Of a stretch of DNA of 64,000 bases, positions 57,094 through 64,000 are shown in pieces (position 1 is the first letter of the stretch; each line of letters starts with the position of its first letter). The DNA is from Hoplostethus atlanticus. Taxonomy: Eukaryota; Chordata; Actinopteri; Trachichthyiformes; Trachichthyidae. Under the pieces are notes generated by a model. The model saw nothing but the letters and a program-made list of their open reading frames with translations, was not told the DNA's origin and searched no databases. A program made the translations under genes and the position numbers. The DNA is taken from the NCBI GenBank assembly GCA_034670405.1, contig JAXDDX010000010.1:1884001-1948000 (forward strand), read 5' to 3'.

Positions 57094-57179
57094 GTTTCCA
57101 CAGGAGCTGAATATGGGCAAGATCAGCGCCGAGATCACGTGGAACCTCTTTGCCTTGGATATGAAGTACGCCATGGAAG
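57094..57179 (+). CDS. unc13c: unc13c exon 18: MUN region, last exon in the window
   Basis: Encodes residues 1977-2005 plus one base: [20 protein letters not shown] then ALDMKYAME. The mammalian protein continues with E-H-E-N-Q-R. Acceptor TTCCACCAG; donor G|GTCAGT, phase 1. I searched the remaining 6.8 kb for the next exon (the Y-M-N-L-H-F-K-V-K-W region) and did not find it, so the gene continues beyond the window. Confidence 0.95.
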
Positions 57180-59019
57180 GTCAGTAATGCTGCCGATCAG
57201 ACATATCTTGTGCTTGCGTGTGTGTGCCAGTTTGTGTTTGTGTTTTTTATGGGGGTGAATGAGAGCTACACTACAAAAAAACTTTTTGTGAGGAGTTATG
57301 TCTCTGTGTATCAGGGTGTTGTTTATTGGCTGTTTCTGGCTGTGGTCAGCTGTACTGCCTATCTGGATTACACTGCCGTGATTTCCCTCTATTGATCAGT
57401 ACAGAGAGAGTGGAGCGTGTTTTAATCAACGTAAACCATTGATTAACCACAGAAGAAATGCACAGGAATGTGTAGGAGGACCAAATGGTTTCAGAAGGAT
57501 AGAAAAATGAGAATACTCCACAGTGATGACAATTTGCTGGTCGTCACTTCTTTAAGGGCACATTTTAGAGCATCCACCATCCGTCATTCCTTGACAGCCA
57601 TCGTGCTGCCTCATTTATACAGGAAATTCACCTCAAAACATTATTCACATTTAGTATTCCTATTATCTGGGGCAGTTCTGTGTACATTTCATAAACATGA
57701 GTCAGTCTTCCTACAAAGCCAGTCACCAGAGGCCCGGGACTCTCTCAATGATCAAGCAATACATCTCGGAGCTGCTCCATTGGGAGGAAGACAGACGCTC
57801 TGATTTAAGCATGGGTTTTGACTTCAATCCCTCCCCCCTCCTTCTCTCCCTCCTTCCCCCGGGAGGGCAGCAAACCTCCTGGAGGTTTAATGAAGTAGAT
57901 ATGTTTTTTGTGGGAGGTTTATGGTTCAACTCCCCAGTATATGTGGTGAGGAGGCAATACGCAGAAGGGGTCTGAGTGTGGCGAGGTGATGGGGTTGGCA
58001 AGGTTAAAATGGCAGTGTGTGTGTGTGTCCGTGTGCGAGTGTGTATGTGTGCATGCAAGGACTCAGCAGTGTGACAGTACCTAGGGCTGTGATTTTGTGT
58101 GGATTTTTCCTCTGCACTTGGCACGTTTGTGGCTCCAAATGGCAACGAGAGGCAACTGTTTGAAAACTGTCTCAACTTCCAGAAATCATGTAATGTGAGA
58201 TCAGTAAACTACACACGGCACGCTCATGTTTAACAACACTGCCAGTCTAATCACTTTAATCCAAGAGGTTACCAATGGGTCGAGAGAGGCAAAAGATAAA
58301 ACGTTGGTCACGTTGGTTGGTTTGTGATTTAGGCTGATAACACGTGTGCATTTTCACATACAAATCTTGCCTAGTGTAGCTTTAACCTGCAACCCCCACT
58401 TCCATGGTGTAAAAGACATGTTGAGAGCATAATGTTGCTCGTTCGCTAATACCAGGAGAGAGGTAGAAAGGGGGAGCGGTAAGAGGAGCTGGATGATCGG
58501 ATTGAGGTCAAGGATTGGGAATGCTCCTTAGACTGTCTGTGTGTAGGAGAAGCACTAAAAGAGCTTCTTGATGATTTATCCTCATCTACACAGCACCCGC
58601 CTGCTGCTTTCTCCCTGCCAAACCGCCTGCGTTACTATGGAAACCAGGTGCAGAGACTAATTCATCCACCTCACATATACATATACATAAACCCACACAC
58701 ACATGCACATACATACACATGCATGCGTGCAGCCAGCATATATAGATACTGTACTTCCATTATGGTTTAATATATGAGAGGGGTTTAAATGTGTTTATTT
58801 GGCCTGGGGAGAGGCTACAGTATATATGTGGTATAAGCCTATAAATGTGGCCATGCATCAGATTTTTATAAGACGTGTGTGTGCATGTGTTTGTTTATGT
58901 GTGTGTGTTTCTGTGTTGAGGTAATGAGCAGCTATAAATCAGCTGCAACATTTCTGGATTGTGAGCTGAGAATTATACTTCACACCCCAGACCTTAATGT
59001 TTTTTAAATGCGCTGTGTG

Positions 59020-59480
59020 TTTGGGTTTTAAACATCGATACATCATTGTCACATTAGTTGTGATACCTTGGTATAATTACTGTAAATAAATGACGCCATG
59101 GTCAAGACAACTGTTAACCTCTATCTTGCACCAGTGGTATTGTTAGTGCCTCCTCCTCCCTGTCGTTTGTCCACAGTTTATTTTCTTTCGATTTTAAGTG
59201 ATTTTTTCCATCAGCCTTTCACTCCTTCCACCATCTGCCATTACAAGGAAACTCTGAAGTCTTTAGCTCCCTTTGTGCTGGAAGAACAGTGTCCTCTGGC
59301 CTTTTTGTGCCATAATACAATCCAGGAGATTTCCCAAACATCTGACCAGGTCACACCCAATGTAAAATGCAGTGTAAAGACAGGAAGGTCTTATTTGTTT
59401 ACAGTAATTATTATTAATACTATTGTCTCAAAACTAATGTGGTAATACATTATTGATGTTACAAGGCTGCACGTAGCACC
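59020..59480 (+). repeat. Dispersed repeat copy B (pair with 29783-30425)
   Basis: Collinear with copy A over most of its length and in the same orientation. Shared blocks include CATCATTGTCA, CCAGTGGTATTGTTAGTGCC (identical 20-mer), TTCCACCAT, CTGGAAGAACAGTG, TTTGTGCCATAA, ACAGTAATTAT, and CTCAAAACTAATGTGG followed by CACGTAGC. Copy B is shorter because of internal deletions. Confidence 0.75.
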
Positions 59481-60421
59481 ACTAAATCAAAACAGAATCA
59501 TAATCAAATCCAGAACATGTGACCACCTAGGGTGTTACTGGCTGCTGTCACAGCAGGTTTGTGTGTGTGTTTGTGTGTGTGGGTGTTCATGAGTAGCCTC
59601 AGGCTGTCTGTGCTACAAATGGAGACAAGAATCATGCACTCGGTCACACATACCCTCTTCCGCACTCCTTGAGCCCGAACCCTCTTCCCATCTCGTCAGT
59701 ACATCACTGGCCGCCCACAGGGACACATGCCAGAAGGAGGACATGACTGTCATGTTCCTCAGAGGAGAATTTCATATGAAATATTGCTCATTTGTTGTTG
59801 GTCTTGCTAGCTGTTGGTGTTCTAGATTTGCTTCGTAGTTATGGCGGAGAGTTTGAGAAATCATAAACCTTATTACAGCACGATGCAACAATTGCAAACC
59901 ACATAATCTGCTTTACCGTATAGATTGTAAAACTGCATAAACAACACAAACAGCGGCTGCATCACCGCCGCTGAAGGTTTTCATTGTCTTTCTCATCTTA
60001 AATACACAATACAGAAGTGAAACATGAATGAACATACATTACACACTAGCGTGTTTTAGATTTAATCATCACATGTAGTATGCCGGCTAGTATCCAATAT
60101 CAAAGACAGCATCAGTGCCTGAGGTTGGGCAGGGTAGAGGACAGTGTATGTGTGTGTGTAACAGTCGGGACCTGTATTTTGAATGGACAGACTCTTTAAT
60201 CATGATACGTGAGCACACACAGCCTTTATTCACTTTGCACAGTTCACACACAGTTCACGGACCCCACTGGGTCTCTGAATAAACGCACCACTTCACCACT
60301 CAAGTAATCTATAACCCAGGTTCGTTGGTCGGTTGGGTTTTCCACCTTTCGTTCAGATCACAGTGTGAGTCAGTTGTTGGCGTACGCCCTCAGACCCAGC
60401 CTCACTGCAAGAGAGATCATA

Positions 60422-60670
60422 CAGCTGCACGAAAAAGTTTGTGAACCCCTTTGAATTATCTGCATTTCTGTATGAATGCCTCCTAAAATATAGTCTGATC
60501 TTCATCTAAGTCATAAAAATAGATAAACACAATGTGATTTAACAAATAACACAAAAAGTTGTACTTTTACTGGTGGAACCTCCTTTAGCAGCAATAACCT
60601 CAACCAAACGTTTCCTGTAGTTGCTGATCAGACCTGCACAGCGGTTAGGAGGCATTTTGGACCGTTTCTC
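60422..60670 (-). mobile_element. Tc1-like transposon fragment with transposase C-terminus
   Basis: The first part (GAAAAAGTTTGTGAACCCCT and GTCTGATCTTCATCTAAGTC) is the terminal region of a widespread fish Tc1-like family. The second part, on the minus strand, encodes the end of the transposase: WSKM-P-P-N-R-C-A-G-L, then NYRKRLVEVIAAKGGST. The rest of the transposase and the other end are missing, so the copy is dead. Confidence 0.88.
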
Positions 60671-61844
60671 TGGCTACGCAGGTGATTACTATTCCAGTAG
60701 AGATTGTATAATGGATGTGTTTGAGGTCCAGATGGATCATTTTTGAGGTTACAAAGAAGAATTTGAGCTTGATGTAATGTGGGAGAATGTGAGGTTACAG
60801 AGAAGTGTGAGAGCGGTTCAGTAGGAAATGCGTCTTATGTTAAGGAGAGCAGTGAATTCACATGGGATCCAATTACTCTAATAGTTGCTCACTGCTTTCT
60901 ATAGAGATCAGTCACAGGACAATAATGTAACTGCACGTTCAAGGAGCTCATGGCTAGCAGCTGTTAGTGGAACACCAGCTGGATTTGACTGAGCAGATTT
61001 GAGTATTTTGTGCAGGTAATTTTATTTTTTATTTGCCTGGTGTGACATTTTCTCAGGTGTGACATTTTACCAAGGAGCTTGTTTCCCTGTCTCCACCATT
61101 ATACCTACAGCTTCACTGTTTTTAGCGCTCTTGCTTACAGCTCAAACGGTTTTGTCTGTGTGTGTGGGGGGGGATGTGTGTGTGGGTGTGTGGGTGTGTG
61201 TTGAGGTGATGAGCGGACAAAGCTGCAGAAAGATCTCTGCCCAAGTGTTTACTGTATTTTTATGTATGAATGCATTTGTGAGTATGTGCATGCAGTACAC
61301 ACCTGCATCCTGCAGTGTGTACGTGTGTTCATGCCAAAAGCACACATGCATGTGTATGTGTGCTTTTCACAAGGTGGATGAAAACAATGAGGTTGAAATA
61401 ATGAGGTTGAACCAATCCAGGTCGCTGCCTCGCTTTCTCATCCAAACGGATGGATGTAACTCAGAGTGACCTGTTTACATAAGAAGGCACACGGGAGTGG
61501 CAGGGCGGCTGACAGGCAGACACCCTGAAGGAGGCGGGCCAGAATGCCCTGCTTTTTTGGTCCGTGTGTGTTTGTGTGTGTAGGTCGGGTCTGTGCGTGG
61601 AGGCGTGCGTGCATGCTTGTGTGTGCATTTATGCAAGCATTCAGTTGTGCAAGTAAGTGAAAGAGAGAGTGATCGAGAATAAAAGAGAAAACTATGTGTG
61701 TCTGTGCGTGCACACGTGCACGCTTGTCACTTAATGAAGTCTTTGATGCATCCTTTGCTTCCCGCTCTGAGGCCTTTGGTGCCAGGGCCTGTTCAGAAAT
61801 GGATGCTGCTAATTTTAGCATCTCTGTGTGAATCTGTGTGTATG

Positions 61845-61990
61845 TGTGAGAGAGAGAGCGCTGGAGAGAGAGAGAGAAAGAATGCGAGGCAAGACAAAAT
61901 GAGAACAAGAGAATGGGAATGAGAGAGAGAGAATAATAATGATTATGATTACAAGACAGAGAGCGAGCAAGAGAAAATGAAGCAGAGGCA
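61845..61990. repeat. GA-rich low-complexity tract
   Basis: About 145 bp of GAGAGA- and AGAGAA-rich sequence. Confidence 0.85.
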
Positions 61991-63836
61991 CGTGGAAGCC
62001 CATGGCAGGCTAGCTGGTAGGTCAGACGGCCCCAGGGAGAGCGAGCACAGGAAGAGAAAAAGGCAAGCAGGGTCTGAGATAGATGATCACATCCCAACTC
62101 TTACTGCACTACTACTGCACACAGTTAGAATTACGGAAAGGAGAGCCAGGTCACCAAACCTCAGCATGACTCAGTGGTGTGTGGAGGTGCTTAAAAAAGA
62201 GGTTGAAATGAGTATTGCCACTTGGAGAGTACAGTTCAGTCAACATGAAAGACCAAAATAGTTTTGCAATGAAAGCAATGAAACACTGTGTCTGTGTCTT
62301 TGGCACTGAAAGCAAAGAGAGGGGATTTTTAGCCAATAAAGAAAGAAAGTACTTTGGGAGCCAAAAAAATCAAAATAGCTCCATGATAATATCAGCAGTG
62401 TCTCTGGTTGTTGGTCGATCCATTGTCAACACTGGGACTCAGAATAGTTTCCTGATGAAGTTTTATAGTATATATCACCAGTACTGTATAGTTGTTAAAT
62501 GGCTGCGGTCTCCGAAGCGTGTCATTAAAGATGCAATGCTTCTGCAGACCATTAACTCATCTTCAGCCTATTGGAACTCTTTGGAATACTTTAATTGAAT
62601 TTCAATTCATGTACCTTGGCCAGGGGGGTTTGGTTTCCACAGAAAGACATTGTTTATGAGGCTTTGGCATGGCTAAGCCGTGTGCTGTCTTGCAGCCTGA
62701 TTTTAATAAGCTAGTCTGTCCTCTGACCATTAGTCTCTAATGTCTTTGTGCAGTTTGTCAGCATAGCACCGTAAACTAAACCCTCATCTCCTCTCTGCAC
62801 CTCAGCTAACAGCCAATGGCTTTTTATATTGGTGTAAAGTTTATAAAGCGCAGAGGTCCTGTCTTCACCGTGCAGGTAGTGCTTTCATTTTACACCTAAA
62901 TATTTTATAAAGGCTGGTTTCAAGTGGTTACACTCATGCATTCATTTAAAAAATCTATTGGTAGTCCCAAAAATGTCAGACTTTGTAGGTGCCATTAAAA
63001 ATGATGGATAATCTTCTGGTGTAAAGGATTTTTCTGGACTTTCTCTAATTTATCTTTCACAGCTGTTAGAAATTATGACATTCTGGGCCGAATGCATAAA
63101 TCCAGCTTTTATATCTCTTTTTGAAAAATGAATCGTAAAAATGGAGCATGTGATGGATCTTTATGTTCTGTATAATCTGTGTGTGTAAGTGTCAGTGTAA
63201 GTGTTTATTTTGCGAATAAAGACTTTCCACTGGCCTAAAGGAATCACCACTATGTTGACAATTGATGTGCAGATTAGTAAGAGATGTTTACAATTTACAG
63301 ATTTACAAATTTACACTGCCAGAACATACAGTATCTGAACTATAGTGAACCGGAGTGGACTGTTGCATCAGTGTCCAAATGCTCTGTATGTTGGAGTCAC
63401 ATCAGTAAGCGTTAGTGTCTCAATGGGCTCTGGTATTATGGTAGAGCGCCATGTCACTAGGCAGCTTAGGAGGCCCTTTGACAGAACTGGGTCAGAAGCT
63501 AAAATGAAGGAATTATGTCTCAGAGATGTATACTGGCCTTGGCTGCCACTCTGGTACTGCAGCCTCTTGTCTTGGGAATATCTGTCTATTCACACATTCA
63601 TATAGATATGGTCACAGAATGTAGATTGGACCATGGGAGTGCTATGGAGAATTGCTGCCGTTCATCCCGGGCATTTAAATCAATGAGGCAGAGAGTGAGT
63701 GAGTCCCCTATGAGTTTGTCTGTCCCTGTGGGCTGAGTCAAACAAGATGACATCCTCACCAGGGACCTTGAGCCGACTCGTCTCTCAGGACAGCCCTCAC
63801 TGTTTACCACCAGCAGGGCATGCACAGACACAAATG

Positions 63837-63993
63837 ACACACACACACACACACAAACAAGTTCAAACACACACACCACAGGCACACTTAGATAGGCACA
63901 CACAGACATGCACATAGACAAACACAGCCAATTACACATGTAACCTCCCCACCACCACCACCACCACCACACACACACACACACACACAGACA
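63837..63993. repeat. CA-rich and (CCA)n microsatellite cluster
   Basis: CA repeats with interruptions, then a (CCA)n run at about 63949-63969, then CA again to near the window end. Confidence 0.9.
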
Positions 63994-64000
63994 CACATAT

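Larger units (their letters stand above)
57180..64000 (+). other. unc13c: Start of the intron after exon 18 (runs off the window)
   Basis: At least 6.8 kb of intron. It contains the second copy of a dispersed repeat (59020-59480), a Tc1-like transposon fragment (60422-60670), a GA-rich stretch (about 61845-61990) and a CA/CCA-rich tail (63837-63993). No exon or other gene is recognised. Confidence 0.75.

Noticed and set aside
61438-62097. 219-residue minus-strand ORF
   Set aside because: Its Ser/Leu/His-rich sequence comes from GA- and TG-rich low-complexity DNA in the last intron.
57180-64000. Search for the next unc13c exon (Y-M-N-L-H-F-K-V-K-W region)
   Set aside because: No matching peptide flanked by splice sites was found in any frame on the + strand, so the exon is taken to lie beyond the window.

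Overview
The window is vertebrate genomic DNA, almost certainly from a ray-finned fish. It has compact introns with canonical GT-AG junctions, abundant (TG/CA)n microsatellites, and debris of transposon families typical of fish (Tc1-like, PIF/Harbinger, hAT-type MITEs, a Crypton-like fragment, a Rex/L2-type reverse transcriptase fragment). No rRNA, tRNA, CRISPR or bacterial operon is present. One gene, on the + strand, spans essentially the whole window.

That gene is the 5' two thirds of unc13c (Munc13-3), a presynaptic vesicle-priming protein. I assembled 18 coding exons from splice sites, phase continuity and match to the Munc13 family as I remember it. Exon 1 (coding 504-4587) carries the very long Munc13-3-type N-terminus: conserved basic blocks, a coiled coil followed by a domain that looks like LINE-1 ORF1p, a large Lys/Pro-rich repeat, an acidic repeat region and a basic-hydrophobic helix. 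Small exons follow at 10954-10976 (23 nt), 11750-11796, 12912-12990, a candidate 6-nt microexon at 15401-15406, and 15787-15858. The C1 domain is at 20407-20626, a linker at 22288-22515, the C2B domain at 27068-27209, 28410-28579 and 30529-30644, and the start of the MUN region at 32822-57179. The gene continues beyond the right edge: MHD1, MHD2, C2C and the 3' UTR are not here.

The MUN exon at 37303-37460 reads with one extra C (within 37337-37339). Taken literally this shifts the frame and gives a stop at 37373; a sequence or assembly error is the likeliest cause, but a real null allele is possible.

The introns hold the remaining interest: the microexon, a (TG)n tract directly against the donor at 47973, a diverged copy of an exon-donor junction inside the following intron, two related ~0.5 kb segments 29 kb apart, and several decayed transposons. 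No second protein-coding gene could be supported. Residue numbers below count from the ATG at 504, include the microexon, and assume the MUN exon frame is intact.
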